Source of the DNA: Rhizophagus clarus
Lineage: Eukaryota > Glomeromycota > Glomeromycetes > Glomerales > Glomeraceae
Assembly: GCA_015698045.1 (NCBI GenBank)
Contig: BLAL01000244.1
Span: 682,001-746,000 of the forward strand
DNA length: 64,000 nt
Reading direction: 5' to 3'
The position numbers and the translations under genes are program-made. Positions within the stretch are counted from its first letter, which is position 1, and each line of letters starts with the position of its first letter. Positions 14,714-26,551 of the stretch are shown here, piece after piece. The notes under the pieces were generated by a model that did not search any database, had not been told where the DNA came from, and was given only the letters and a program-made list of their open reading frames with translations.

Positions 14714-15456
14714 TTTTAATAATATCATTGACATCATATTGCATTATGTGTGTACATATATATAGTGTCATGAACTCGGTTAAAACGAAAAGTTTTTTTG
14801 TTAATATTACGTTATTTTTTTTTTTTCAAAAAAAAAAAAAAAAAAAAAATTTCGATTCGAAATTTTGATTTGAACAATAAAATTTAATTTTAACTTTAAT
14901 TTGATTCAGTATGACTCAAAGCTTTTAACAAACAATGCATCAATTAAGAAAGTATTATATTTATATATGTACTATATTTATATTTGCTGTTGTATTTACT
15001 CTCGATTTGTCTGCAAGATTTTATTTACACAAAAAAAAGTGTTTACAAGTCTTGTTTGATTTACTGAAATTACTCATTTTATGTTTATGTATATATATAA
15101 ATATAAATATATTTATATTTAGACCTTATACCTCCTTATACTGTATATTCAATTTTGGCGTTATAATTATTCATTCGGGCCGAGCGTTGAACTCCTAATT
15201 TAAAACAAAAAGTTGTTGATTTCACAAAAAATTGAATGGTGATGATATTTTTAAGTTTTTCTCACGGATTGATATATGTGGTCTTCCGTTAAATAAGTTT
15301 TCGGATGTTGAGATTTGGTTATTGATTAAGGTCGTTTGACATCATGCATCAGTTGCATCACGCAACACGTATTTTACGTTAAACCTCAAACATACCCCTA
15401 TTTGCATGAACTGTATTAGTAACATACATTAAATGCTTAATAATTATAATTCTACC

Positions 15457-15661
15457 GTCTAACATTGCATATAGTGCCCCGAATCTTAAACAACGAACCT
15501 GTTCTAAAAATTGAATAATATCCGGAAAATTCATTGGATATTATATGAGTAAGAGGGTACAATATAATTTTAACCAGAATTAAGTTCAAGTTACTAGAAT
15601 TAAGGGGTTATTATTCTTAAAGTGGGGTACGTCAGGGTGGGTACTATATACAGGGCTAGAC
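15457..15661. mobile_element. About 205-bp inverted-repeat element (GTAC/ATATAGT family)
   Basis: The left end reads GTCTAACATTGCATATAGTG. The right end read in reverse is GTCTAGCCCTGTATATAGTA, an imperfect inverted repeat of about 24 bp. The ends resemble those of the element at 16791-17181. No clear target duplication and no ORF. Confidence 0.5.
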
Positions 15662-16349
15662 ATTATTTTAGTGTTAATTATTTTTTCTTTCTTAATTCAA
15701 TTATTCATGATGATAAATTATTATATGTTCTTTTCGCAAAAAAAGGATGTTGAAGAAGGCAACGAACATTAATAATAATTCTTTTTCTATCGTTATGAGT
15801 CAACAATCATTTATAAACCATAATTTAACTGTGATTAATCTGTGGAAATAATACATTTATACGAATAAAATGTATTTATTGATTTTTTTCCGATCGATTC
15901 AGATTAATTTTTTTTTTTTTAAATAGATTGTTTTATATGAACATATTTTAAACTAATGTAATTACATACAATCAATTTTACATACGCTTCTCTAATTTTG
16001 TGCTGGCATATAGGTTTGAAACATTGTAGCATGCAAGAATCAGTGTACGTGCACTGATCAAACTTATAATCTAATCAGATATTAGGAGATTTTCTATTTC
16101 GATGAATCAACAACCATCAATGATATGTATTTGTCCGTGGATAGATTACATTCATAATTTTATTGTTTCTTTTTTCTGATCATTCATTTTGACCAGTAAT
16201 AATTTTTTTTTTTTATCGCTGTTTTTAAAATGATTGATGCTGTTATGTTTGGAAGAAAAAAAAAACCGAAAACCGGACGAAAACCGGTCATGAAATGGAT
16301 GAAAACCAGACGAATATTGGTATTCGAATATTTAATCATAAATAAATAA

Positions 16350-16376
16350 CATCAACCATTTTGAAAACGGCGATAA
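16350..16376. repeat. Solo copy of the terminal motif of the 50.5-51.2 kb element
   Basis: The string ACCATTTTGAAAACGGCGAT matches the terminal inverted repeat of the element at 50526-51230. The opposite end is not seen nearby, so this is a fragment or a solo end. Confidence 0.55.
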
Positions 16377-16416
16377 CTTATGATCCGATCTTGATCTAAT
16401 CGGATATTTTCGGGAG

Positions 16417-16783
16417 CCGTCCGAAATCCCGAAACTCAAAATCCCGACTGTCAAAATCCCGACAGGTACAAAATCCCGACAGGTGCAAAATCCCGACAGA
16501 TCATTAATATTTTTTATTAGCATGAGTTAGGAGTTTCACACTGGATTTTTTATATAAGATAGGAGTTACTTAGGGTTAGCTTAGAGTTAGTTTAGGGTTA
16601 GCTTAGGGTTAGTTAGGGTTAGGGTTAGGTTAGGTTTGGAAGGTGTTAGGAAAAAAAAACTGCGAGCGAAACGAGCAAAGGAATTTGCTTAGGGTTTGAA
16701 TAATTAAAAAATTAAGCAAATGGATTTAATTTATTAATAAAAAAATTGTCGGGATTTTGTACCTGTCGGGATTTCGTACCATA
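16417..16783. mobile_element. Inverted-repeat element with a telomere-like core
   Basis: The left side (16417-16500) carries about five direct copies of a unit like GGTACAAAATCCCGACA. The right side (16745-16783) carries two copies in reverse orientation. The best inverted match is about 34 bp with two transitions. Between them lies a tract (about 16560-16640) of TTAGGG-like repeats, many spaced to 11-12 bp (TTAGGGTTAGC). The element ends are inferred; I found no clear target duplication. Confidence 0.6.
16560..16640 (+). repeat. Degenerate interstitial telomere-like TTAGGG tract
   Basis: Roughly ten GTTAG units, several of them perfect TTAGGG, oriented left to right and degenerating at the left side. 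The strand, the degeneracy and the flanking inverted repeats argue against a real chromosome end here. Confidence 0.7.
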
Positions 16784-16790
16784 CCCCCCC

Positions 16791-17181
16791 GTATGGCGCT
16801 GCATACAGTACCCCCCAGCGTTATTCAATTTTACACTTCGGTATTTTTGATTAGTACCAGGGTACTAGTACTAATCAAGTATTCGATTTGACTAGATATA
16901 TGTATCAATAAAAAAATTCCGTCTTTACTGAAATTATGATCATCGTTACGGTAAATTTGAATTTACTAAGAAGTTTTTTATTTCATTTTTATCATAAAAT
17001 TGAACTTAAAAACCGTTAAAGCTTTTTGATTACTTAATTATATTATCACATAATTAGTATTTAGTACCCCCTTTCAATGTACCCCCTTTTATAGTACCTC
17101 TCTTCTCACATAGTACCTCCGGGTACTATTCTAAGCTGAGTTTCTTAAATAGTACCGGGGGTACTATATGCAGCGCTATAC
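16791..17181. mobile_element. About 391-bp MITE, GTAC/ATATAGT family
   Basis: Left end GTATGGCGCTGCATACAGTA and right end in reverse GTATAGCGCTGCATATAGTA form an inverted repeat of about 25 bp that runs on into CCCCC. The interior has many GTACC/GGTAC motifs and the string GGTACTAATCAAAAATA (in reverse), also found at about 43166. No ORF. It abuts the telomere-like element directly. Confidence 0.65.
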
Positions 17182-19190
17182 GGTACTCATATTAAGAGAT
17201 TTTCTATTCCGATGAATCAACAACCATCCGTATTGGTCCGCACATCTATAGGATAAAAATTTACATTAGAACTTAATTTTATTATGGTTTCTTTTTTCCG
17301 ATACTTCAATTTGGTCCTCATGAACCTGATTATTGATTTAATCGAATATTCTATTAAACAAAAGCTACAAGCATTCATCAACGGTACGATGAATCAACAA
17401 CCATCAATGATGCGTATAATTGATATATAGTGACATTTATAAATCTTTTTGCTCGTGGAAACTGGAAGAATACATTTATATGAATGAAATGAATTTAAAT
17501 CAGATTTGTCCAATTTGTTCAGTTGTTAATCCATTTTAAATAGATTTTTATATAAACATAGCTTAACTAACGTAAATAGTAGCAAGTTAATTACTTAAGA
17601 TCAATCTTACATACCCTTTGGTTTTGTACTGGCATGTAGGTTTGAAACATTGTAGCATGGAAAAAACTTTTGCACGTGAAGATGATGAAGGTAAAACCAT
17701 TCAAGCAGAGATGAGCGATGCGTAGAATGTTTTCATTAATAAAATTATAGATCTGTGATAAATGTATTGTTGCGTTGCAGGGACTAGGCTAATTCCAGTT
17801 TAATAACAGAGGGTTCGAATGGAGATTCCTTCTGGAGTAAGAGAATAAATGGTAAAGTAAGCAAGCACATTTGTAAACACTTCATCGAAGTCACTCCTAC
17901 TAATTTTGGATGTACTGATTGTACTTTGCATATAATTCAATATTTGAAGCGGTTTTAGATTTAAAATTTTATTATCCAAGCATTTTTTCGTATCTTTGCT
18001 GACTAAATGCTTAGAGAATGATTAGCATACATGTATTATATGGTAACATAATGTCTTTAAAATTGCTTGTTAAAACCAATTTTAAACTGATTACTCATAT
18101 AATAATATGTCGAAGTGATGGCTCATTTGGGACATGACATTTTGTAATTTCGTAATCCATTCCACAAATCGTTGAAAGAATCTGAAAAGAGTTTTTACGT
18201 TAAATAGCGTAACTTCGACTCATTTACGGTAAGATACAATTTTGATACCATAAAAAAAAAAAAAAAAAAAAAAAAAATAAAATAAACAAAAAAGTAAACT
18301 TATTTTAATTTTATTTTAAATTTCTTAATAAATTTGCATAATTTCATAATTGATGCCGGCATCTTAGAATTTACATAAAATAGTAAACTAGACTAGTCTA
18401 AAAAAAAAAGAACTGATTACCTAATCAAAGGTTCAGTGAAATGATAACTATTTCAACGAAATGTTAAAGGTATAAAAAATAAAAGAGTCTTGGATGTGAA
18501 ATTGCTTTCAGCGATTGAAAATTGATTAATGCAGTAGTTGAATGCAAATTAATAATTCTAATTTGATTGCTGTTGTGCATTTAATTATACAGTAGTTGAA
18601 TAATACACAAGACTAATCCCAGTAATCGAGTAACATTGATAGTATTGGTTACTCACTAGAATGTTAGTCCTGTGCACTCAGGTCCATTTTGAACCTATTA
18701 AATGTTCTTTGGTTTACTTTTAAAGCCTTCGGTTACAACTACGTAGCTTAACGGCTTAACTACCGCTTATAACTGCGTATGTAGCCTGCCGGTATAACTA
18801 CCAAATTAGCGGTACTTGATCTAATTGCAAAAACTCTCAATATTGGTATACTAATGTTTTGTGTACTCCTTGAAATAAAAAACTTTGTATTTTGTCAATC
18901 TCATTTTGTTTCTGGTCTCTACTAAGGTATAAATGTTCGATTTATTTAAAATCGTCTCATTGTTTTTCCCAAGCTGTTCGTCCATTTCATTAAGTAGTGT
19001 GTTGGATGATTTTAATTGATCATTTTTTGTTATTATTAAAATTGGGTGCTAGTGTTTAACTTAAATGTGACGAAAAGAACTTAGATATTAAAAGCTTAGG
19101 TAATTTTATTCATAATCAAAGCTTAGTAGAATCACCGGTGAAACATGTTAAAATAGGATTGAGTTCAGGAAATTTTAATTATATATACAA

Positions 19191-19236
<46 letters not shown>

Positions 19237-20241
19237 ATTTTTGGATTTGATGGATTTGTTTTTCGTGTGTATGTTATATATATATGCATGTACTGTATGT
19301 AGAAGTATATGTATATGTATAAGTTGGTCAATCGAAAAGGGGGGAAATCTATCTCCCTACCAATCCCACTTTTTATTTGATGAAAGATCTTCAACGCATT
19401 AGATATTATGTAATAAAATCTTGTCAAATAACTTGAAATCTTAATCTTTTTCTAGAAAGATTAAGTAATTTTATTTCCTCCTGATGAAACTCATGACGCC
19501 AACATAAAAAAAATGTGGGACAAATTTTTTTAATTAATATAAAGTTAGAAAAATTTTGTAAATCTTTTATAAATTTAAAGTTTATAAATTATCCAATTAA
19601 AATATTAATTAAATAATCAGGGATCATGATTGATACGAAAGGGGATAAATTAACATCTGACCAACGGATTAAGAATAAAGATAAAATCTGTTTTTAAAGT
19701 TTTTCCTTTTCCTTTTATTCTTATTATAAAATAAGTTTTCTCACGATCCTTAAAAATTATGCGTAATGACATCTGAAAAAAGCATTGACCGCCATTTGAT
19801 AATCAAAATGAATTTTGACGTCTTATCTCAAATCTACTTAATGTTTTTCTCTTTACAAACCTTAAAAAATTTTCTCACTTGATTAAGATTCAAATACCTT
19901 ATAATGCGGACCATATTAATCACCATTTTCTTAAATAATCTTATTTTACCCAAAGCAACACATGTTAATCTGTGCAAGTTTTCAAACCTGTTTGTAAAAA
20001 ATTTCGTACACCCCATACGGTAAACTTTGGAAGTTACACGCCAGTTAAATGTTAAATGTTATTTATATCGATTCCTTCTCGTGTTATTGCATAATGTATC
20101 ATTATTTGGCGTTAAAGGATATCCTAACATGGAAAAGATATGTAGTATTCCAATTATTTTTATTAAATTATTCTGATTGGTTCCAAGTTTTCAGAGTTTT
20201 TTAAACTTACGATCTGTTCATGAAAAAATTTTCTCATCAAC
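17182..20241. other. Gene-free stretch upstream of the paralog pair
   Basis: It contains the second set of direct repeats (to 17.7 kb), a poly-A run at 18250-18276, a 70-bp hairpin at 18606-18675 and a poly-T run at 19195-19228. No coding model is supported. Confidence 0.5.
18606..18675. repeat. Imperfect 70-bp hairpin
   Basis: CACAAGACTAA...CGAGTAAC is mirrored by GTTACTCA...TTAGTCCTGTG about 25 bp later. It may be a tiny MITE remnant. Confidence 0.5.
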
Positions 20242-20658
20242 ATGGCTCTTAGTTATAAAACTTTTGATGACCAACTTACTAATCGTCAAAGTCAGATACG
20301 TCAACGACCAATCATTGAAAACCATGGTCAAGTCAACTTCCATCTCGAAAATGATGAATTACCGAATGTACCGAATGCCAATTTCGTAAATTACGGAGAA
20401 GTTAACGTATACTTTAACTCTTCTGCGAGGACCATCGCTACTAATTTTAAAAGATTATTTGCCGGCGTTCCCGTTCCCGAAAAGGATCAATATTTTTATT
20501 TAATTTTAATTTTAATTTCATTTACTTTTCTTCTTTTATTTACCATTGTTATACTTTATTTTATCGAAATTATTTTATCTCTTATATATGAAATTATTTG
20601 CACTCTTATATCTTTTTATTTTTTAATTGTACTTCTCTTTTGGAAACATCGTTCTTAA
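20242..20658 (+). CDS. Small membrane protein with duplicated NHG motif, paralog 1 (138 aa)
   Basis: Single exon; not a family I recognise. The N-terminal 65 residues are polar and hold two copies of a short motif: IENHGQVNFHL near residues 25-35 and VNYGEVNVYFN near 48-58. This fits N-(H/Y)-G-x-V-x-V/F. A linker containing VPVPEKD leads to about 45 very hydrophobic residues, enough for two membrane spans, ending in a short basic tail (KHRS). I chose the ATG at 20242 because the context CAACATGGCTC is identical to that of paralog 2, and the alternative frame from 20177 lacks the motif. The downstream neighbour in the same orientation is its diverged copy. Function unknown. I infer a soluble N-terminal domain tethered to a membrane. 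Confidence 0.75.
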   Translation: MALSYKTFDDQLTNRQSQIRQRPIIENHGQVNFHLENDELPNVPNANFVNYGEVNVYFNSSARTIATNFKRLFAGVPVPEKDQYFYLILILISFTFLLLFTIVILYFIEIILSLIYEIICTLISFYFLIVLLFWKHRS

Positions 20659-21319
20659 TAAGTAATCGAAATTAGCAAGGTTTAAAGTTTTTTTCATATC
20701 ATAATATAGTTGCATCCTAATAAAACCGATCTAAGGACAACTTTTTACTTATAGAATTATTATGGGATGATTTTAAGTAGTAAGAAAATTCATATTATTC
20801 TGTGTGATGTCAAGAATAATGTATCAAACGTATCATTCACACTCGAGATAATTTGATATGATAAATAAAGTATCTAAAAGGTATTTAACGCATTATGTGT
20901 CCACTTCGCTGTGTATTAATCGAGTGATGGTGATGATGATGGTATTTTTGATAGTGCTTTCTTTAATATTAAGAAATAATCGAGAAGTATACATACATTA
21001 TTATTTCAAAATATTTTTTTTTTAAGTTCAAAAACTCCATAATTTGATTTTGATCATCATGGAGAAAAAATATGAGAGATAAGAGCAAAGATTACTAAAA
21101 GATTAAAACGTTTTAAGGTATGACATTATTGTTTCTCGGCTTTTACTTTTCCAATGAATAGTCACTATTAATTTTACGCTTAACATTTTAATAATGTTAA
21201 TATTCAGTTATTTCCACATGGCAACAACAATATTTAAAACTTGTCACACTCATTTTGCATGTCACTGCATAAATAAATTCAATCATTTTGTAAGATTTTT
21301 TTTTTTTTTTTCTTGCAAC
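20659..21319. other. Spacer between the tandem paralogs
   Basis: About 660 bp holding the 3' region of paralog 1 and the presumed promoter of paralog 2. I see no conserved block with the region upstream of paralog 1 beyond the start context, and no other feature. Confidence 0.5.
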
Positions 21320-21823
21320 ATGGCTCCTTCACAACAACCGCACGTCATTGAAAACCATGGTAAAATCGACATCCATCTCAATAAAAATGATCAATTACCA
21401 AATGTCAAATTCATAAATCACGGAGAAGTTAACGTATACATTAACTCGTGCAGGGCTTGCAAAAAAACAATCGATAATCCTACAGCTACTAATTACTGTT
21501 CAAAATCATGTTATTTTACTGAAAGACTACTTCCTGCTTCCAAAATCAACAAAGGTCAATGTGATGATGATGTTCCTAGTACTATTGCAATTACCTTTCT
21601 TAAAGTTACAGTTATCATAATTATATTAGATATTATCTATTATGTTTTGACTACTATTATATCTTTTATATTAAATTCTATCTTTTTCATATTTATTGCT
21701 ATCTGTTATGGTTTGTATGGAATATTGTATTTTACCTTATATTGTTTATCTGTCATGTTTTATTTATCTATTATATTTTGCCTATTCAAGCAAGGTTTAT
21801 CTTATTTAGAATTAAATAGGTAA
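21320..21823 (+). CDS. Small membrane protein with duplicated NHG motif and Cys cluster, paralog 2 (167 aa)
   Basis: Single exon, tandem paralog of the gene 660 bp upstream. IENHGKIDIHLN (about residues 10-21) and INHGEVNVYIN (about 31-41) align with paralog 1. It differs by an inserted cysteine cluster right after the second motif (CRAC, 12 residues, then CSKSC; spacing C-x2-C-x12-C-x3-C), which looks like a small zinc-binding knuckle. The C-terminal 75 residues are hydrophobic, with probably three or four membrane spans. The frame is open upstream to 21194, but the ATG at 21320 matches the start and context of paralog 1, so I prefer it. Function unknown. Gain or loss of the Cys cluster is the main difference between the copies. 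Confidence 0.78.
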   Translation: MAPSQQPHVIENHGKIDIHLNKNDQLPNVKFINHGEVNVYINSCRACKKTIDNPTATNYCSKSCYFTERLLPASKINKGQCDDDVPSTIAITFLKVTVIIIILDIIYYVLTTIISFILNSIFFIFIAICYGLYGILYFTLYCLSVMFYLSIIFCLFKQGLSYLELNR

Positions 21824-24800
21824 TCGAAATGGGTGTATTTAAAGTTATATTATAATGTGAAAATTTATTTTAAATTGTTAAATGAATTGATTATACATAT
21901 GTATATATTTTGCAACATATTTTGTAAGTTGTAACAATAAAATATTATAATATAATCATGATTATATGATATTTGATTTATGAAAATTCATTTCATTTTT
22001 ATTATTATTACTTTTTTTAATTAATCACCTTTATTTTAAATTAAATAAAATTTTTAATATTTTAGCATTTCTTTTATTGTTATTACTTATGTAAATATAA
22101 AAACTGCTATATAAATAAGATTATTTTACATTTCAAATATAATATTACTGTAAAAATTTTTTTGATTTTTAAAATTAATATAAAATTATAATTTGATTAA
22201 CTTATAATTTTTTAATTATAAATATCATTAATTATATTTTTTTATAAAACTTTATGTTTTTTTTTAATACTTTTAAAATTTTAAAGTCAGGATATAAAAA
22301 AAAAAATAATAATAATTTAGTTTTTAGTTAAATTTTAAAATTCATTAAATGAATTTAATAATAATTTTTTTTTTTTAAAAAAAAAAATATTATTATAAAT
22401 TTAAAAGATTTTAGATAAATAAAATTAGTAAATTTATTTAATATTTAATATATAATTTGCAATATATAGAAATATTGAATTAAAAAAAAAGGTTTAAAGA
22501 AATTTTTTTTAATAAAAATTAAATATTACATATAGCATTGCATAAGGTACCCTGAGTATATATCAATTTCACCAATTTAAAAATTGAATTATACCTGAGA
22601 GTATTTTGTATAGAATATAAAAAAATTGATCAGAATTAGCTGAATTTTTACTAGAATTAAGATTTTTTAATCACATATCATACCTGGATATATTATAATA
22701 AGGGTATGTAAAAAATGGGATTTCTTATACAATACTATATGGTAATAAAATAAATTTAATTGTAATATTATATTATACATTTTATTTGTAATAATCTTAA
22801 TTTCAGTTTATTTAAAATCAGGTGTAAATATTAATAATTTTTTTAAAATGTTAAAAATGTATTACTTTGTTAGATAATATGATTAATATTTATGAAATAT
22901 ATATAAAATTAAAAAGAATACTTTTAATTTAAAAACCAGTTTAAATATTTATCAAATTGCTAATAGTTTATAAAAATAACCTTTTAAAAATATTAAATAT
23001 TTAGAAAAAATCTTTTTTTAAAAAAAAACTAATAATTTATATTTTTTAATATATTTACATTTTTTATTTAATTCTATATATATGTTATGTGTTAGGTATC
23101 AATTTGCAGCTGACAGCTGATACATGTCAGATGCCAATTTTGAATAGTTTCTTATAAGTAAATATTTTTATTTATTAATTAAATTAACTTTATTTTATAA
23201 GTAAATCTGTGCATCATAATTATTTACGTATATCCTGAAAATTTTAAGTAAATACCATTAATGCTGAATTATATATTATAGATAATATTATTCAAAATTT
23301 TAGCTATAATTAAACATAAAATTTTTCAGTCTTAATGTATATTTATTGCCTAAGTAAATCAGTTCATCACATTTTTAAATATATAATACTAAAATTTTAA
23401 CACATTTGGATTAATATTGGTGGAAATTTTCTACTTTAAAATATGCAGTTGTCATCTGATGCAAATCATTATCTGATATACAACATATATATTATATATA
23501 TTAAATAAATATAAATATGCTAAATACATTACTTAAAATAATAAAAAATTTTAATATAATAAATATAATATATAATATAAAAAAGTAATGGACAAAATAA
23601 AATATAACATATCAGTCAGTGGAAATGTCACAAGATTAGAAGGGAGTTTTTTTGTATTATGATATTACAATATAAATTATTGGTACATTATGGTCTTCAA
23701 GTCTATAGTATATATGTAAAATCCAAAGTTAGGGGATGTCTAAAGTGGGGGCAAATCACGTGATAATAGTAAAATATTTGTCACCTGTGTTACACCCTCT
23801 ACTCTTTCATTTTTATTAAGTATTCTGATGACTTAGAAATTTTTCAGTTAATAAAATCCTATATGTCACACCACTATTTGTTACATTCGTAATTTTTTAA
23901 TGCTATAATGCGGGTCAAAAATCTGTATAAATTGGGTGACTTACCCCGCTTTAGACAACCCCCAAAGTTGGTCAAAGTTAGTACAAATGATTAAAATTGG
24001 CAATCTTTAAATCATAATTTTGGCCAAAATTTTCTTAATTCTGGCCAAATTCATAATGCCAGCTTAAATTTGACTAAAATCAAAATTTTCAGGTTATAGG
24101 TAATACTGCATTTACACAATGTAACATCATTTTTAACAATTATGAGCATGTTCATATAGTCCCCAAGAACACATTTATAAACAATAAAAAGTAAAAATTT
24201 CGCTTTATTCAGTTCAATCTGGCTGAAGAAGGTTGCTTATTATTAACTTATTTTAACATAGTAAACTAATAAAATATTAAGAAAACTTTTTCAACTTTTT
24301 ACTTTTACTTATTTTTTTGAAATATTTTATAAATATCTTTTATTTTAACGCTATTTAAATATAAAAAAAAAATTTTTTTATTTATTTTTATTTATTTATC
24401 GTATATGTATTTGTGATTTAATAGTTAACACAGTTAACATGAATTTTTTTATAAATAAATAGTTTTTATTTTATTTTCATGCCAAATAAATTAAAATCTA
24501 AAAAATATTAATTTTTTAATAAATTGTAAGTATTAGCATCATCACTACAATATTATAATTTAGCATTAAAAGTTTGATTTAAATAAACAAAAAAACTATT
24601 ATATCTAATTAGTTTTTCAATTAAAAAACAATTTATAACACCAAGATAAATTTAATGATATTATTTTGATAAATAAAAAAAGATTTATTAGCGTTCTAAT
24701 TAAAAATTTTAACCAAATTCATAAATAACAAAAAATCTAGCTTAATAATCACCTTTTTAAGCTTAATGAAAGTTGTTTATTTCGCTAAATTACACCTAAA

Positions 24801-25780
24801 AATAAAATATTTGCTGTTAAAAAAAGCTTCTATTAAAAGTTTTATAGGAATAAAAAATATTTTTTTTTATTATAAAAAGTAGTTTTTTGCAGTTTATATA
24901 AAAGCTAACTAGCTAACTGTCTTTTTTAACTTAATAAAACTTCTTTCTCTCGTAAAATTACATATATTTTTGCTATTTAAATTGTATTTTATACCTACTT
25001 TTAAGTTCAATTAGGAGGAAAACTGTATTTTTGAGATGAACTTTCTTGTATATGCAAAAGAAAAAAAAAATATTACTAAAGTGTAAATGATGATGGAAAT
25101 TTATAATACATATAACAAACTATCAATTTACTTAATTTGTGTAAGCATTGTATAAGAAATTTCTTTTTTTAGCTATGGGGTAAAATATTTGATAATAGTT
25201 ACACAAAATCATTTTAATTAATGATCGTCAACTCAAGTGACATTTCTGATGTCTATATTATTTAATTAAATATAAAGTATTTATTTAAATTTAAAAAATT
25301 ATTATTAAAATTTATCAATAATTTAAAAATTGTATTTATTTTTAAATACTATTATTTAAATAAAATTATTCATTTTTTTATTTTATTATATCTTTTATTT
25401 AAACTTTAAGATAGTTAATTAATTTTTTATTTTAATAATTATATTAAATATTTTTACTTGTTTATTTACTTTTTAATTTTAGATTTTTTTTTATTCATTT
25501 ATTATTTAATTTATAATATTTTTATTATTAATTTGAACAGATATTTGAACTGGCTTAGACTAGAAGTATTACATGTAGAATAAAAGTGATTATTATCTAA
25601 TTCTATTTAAACTAATAAATGTAGATACAATTTTAACACAAAAAAAAAAAATATTATTAATTAAAAAATATTATATAAAAATATAATTAAATTAAAAAAT
25701 TTATTATTGCAAAAATATTATAACATTTAATATTTTTTTTTAATACTAATAAATAAAAAAAAGTATAAATATTAATAAAT
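21824..25780. other. A+T-rich gene-free block
   Basis: Nearly all A and T with few C or G, like 0.7-2.9 kb and 28.8-34.6 kb. The only structure I can define is the element at 23732-23962. Two diverged copies of a CAGCTGAT/TCATCTGATGCA segment lie near 23105 and 23450. Probably eroded transposon sequence. Confidence 0.5.
23732..23962. mobile_element. 231-bp MITE with about 8-bp target duplication (hAT-like)
   Basis: The left end GGGGATGTCTAAAGTGGGG and the right end in reverse GGGGTTGTCTAAAGCGGGG form an inverted repeat that continues imperfectly to CAC. The flanks are CAAAGTTA (23724-23731) and CAAAGTTG (23963-23970), 7 of 8 identical. No ORF. An 8-bp duplication suggests hAT. Confidence 0.65.
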
Positions 25781-26551
25781 ATCAAAAAGAATAGGATGAA
25801 CTCTTTCCTGTCGATCTGTGAACCAAATTTTCACGGAAGAAGAAATATTTTATTTTGTCTATAGGACATTTATTTTGTTAAAAAACACTGCAAATAAATA
25901 ACAGAAATGGACTCCTCGACCCAAGAAACATTACACAACGACCCACAGTGGTTCTTTAAACACCGGAAAGAAGATATTCTCATAAGTATTAAACTAGCAG
26001 TTAAACACATAATGTTACGTAACAAAGACTTCTTCAACCAAGTAGAAATGGACGACGAACTGTTGAAACTGTTTCTTTGTGCGAATAAGGACGTTATGCA
26101 AATGGTAGAAACACCAACACTTGGAGGCCTCAACTCCAAAAGCTTTCTACTACCTTCTTTCATAGCGACCTGTATAGGTCGTTTCGTCAAAGATTGTAGC
26201 TATCATGATTGGGACACCTGCACAACAATTTTGGAAACTCAGCCCCCTGTGCAACAACAACAACCCATTCCTGATATAGCAATTTCTCAACCCATACAAC
26301 ACCAATCAGATTCGATGAATCTTGATGACTTACAAGGGGACACAAGCGGTAAGGTACCTAGTACCCCTTATCGTCCCAACCCAATTACACCACCTGCTAC
26401 GCCTTTATCCAGAGCTCAGAAAAAATCTGCTAAGAAGAAGCTGAAGAAACTTCAACAACAGCAACAACAACAGGACGAAAATCCCTTTATAGCTCCTAGC
26501 AGACCGTCACCTGAGCAGACTCCTTCTGGCTCTAAAGTGGTTACTTTTAAC

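Larger units (their letters stand above)
10296..15456. other. Gene-free stretch with microsatellites
   Basis: I see no supportable gene. The stretch holds poly-A/poly-T runs (10560-10640, 12370-12402, 14815-14850), a (TA)n tract and a 100-bp tandem duplication. The longest open frame (about 14935-15198) is low-complexity and resembles no family I know. Confidence 0.55.
15780..17720. repeat. Diverged direct repeats in the 15.8-17.7 kb block
   Basis: Several segments occur twice or three times in direct orientation. GGTTTGAAACATTGTAGCATG is at about 16013 and 17637. GATGAATCAACAACCATC is at about 16100, 17210 and 17390. A block around CATTTATACGAATAAAATG at 15855 matches CATTTATATGAATGAAATG at 17472. 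The spacings (about 1.62 and 1.11 kb) differ, which suggests more than one duplication. Two inverted-repeat elements sit between the copies. No coding capacity is seen. Confidence 0.65.

Noticed and set aside
14935..15198. 87-codon open frame with hydrophobic product
   Set aside because: Low-complexity, starts and ends in simple-sequence DNA, no paralog or splice context.
16332..16523. Minus-strand frame with repeated VGIL/DFVP units
   Set aside because: Translation of the tandem TCCCGACAG units of the inverted-repeat element; not a gene.
16417..16783. CRISPR-like array from the regular short repeats
   Set aside because: Units are nearly contiguous without unique spacers, occur in both orientations, and the genome is clearly eukaryotic.
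25870..26190. Minus-strand open frame of 106 codons
   Set aside because: Shadow of the retroposon ORF1 frame.
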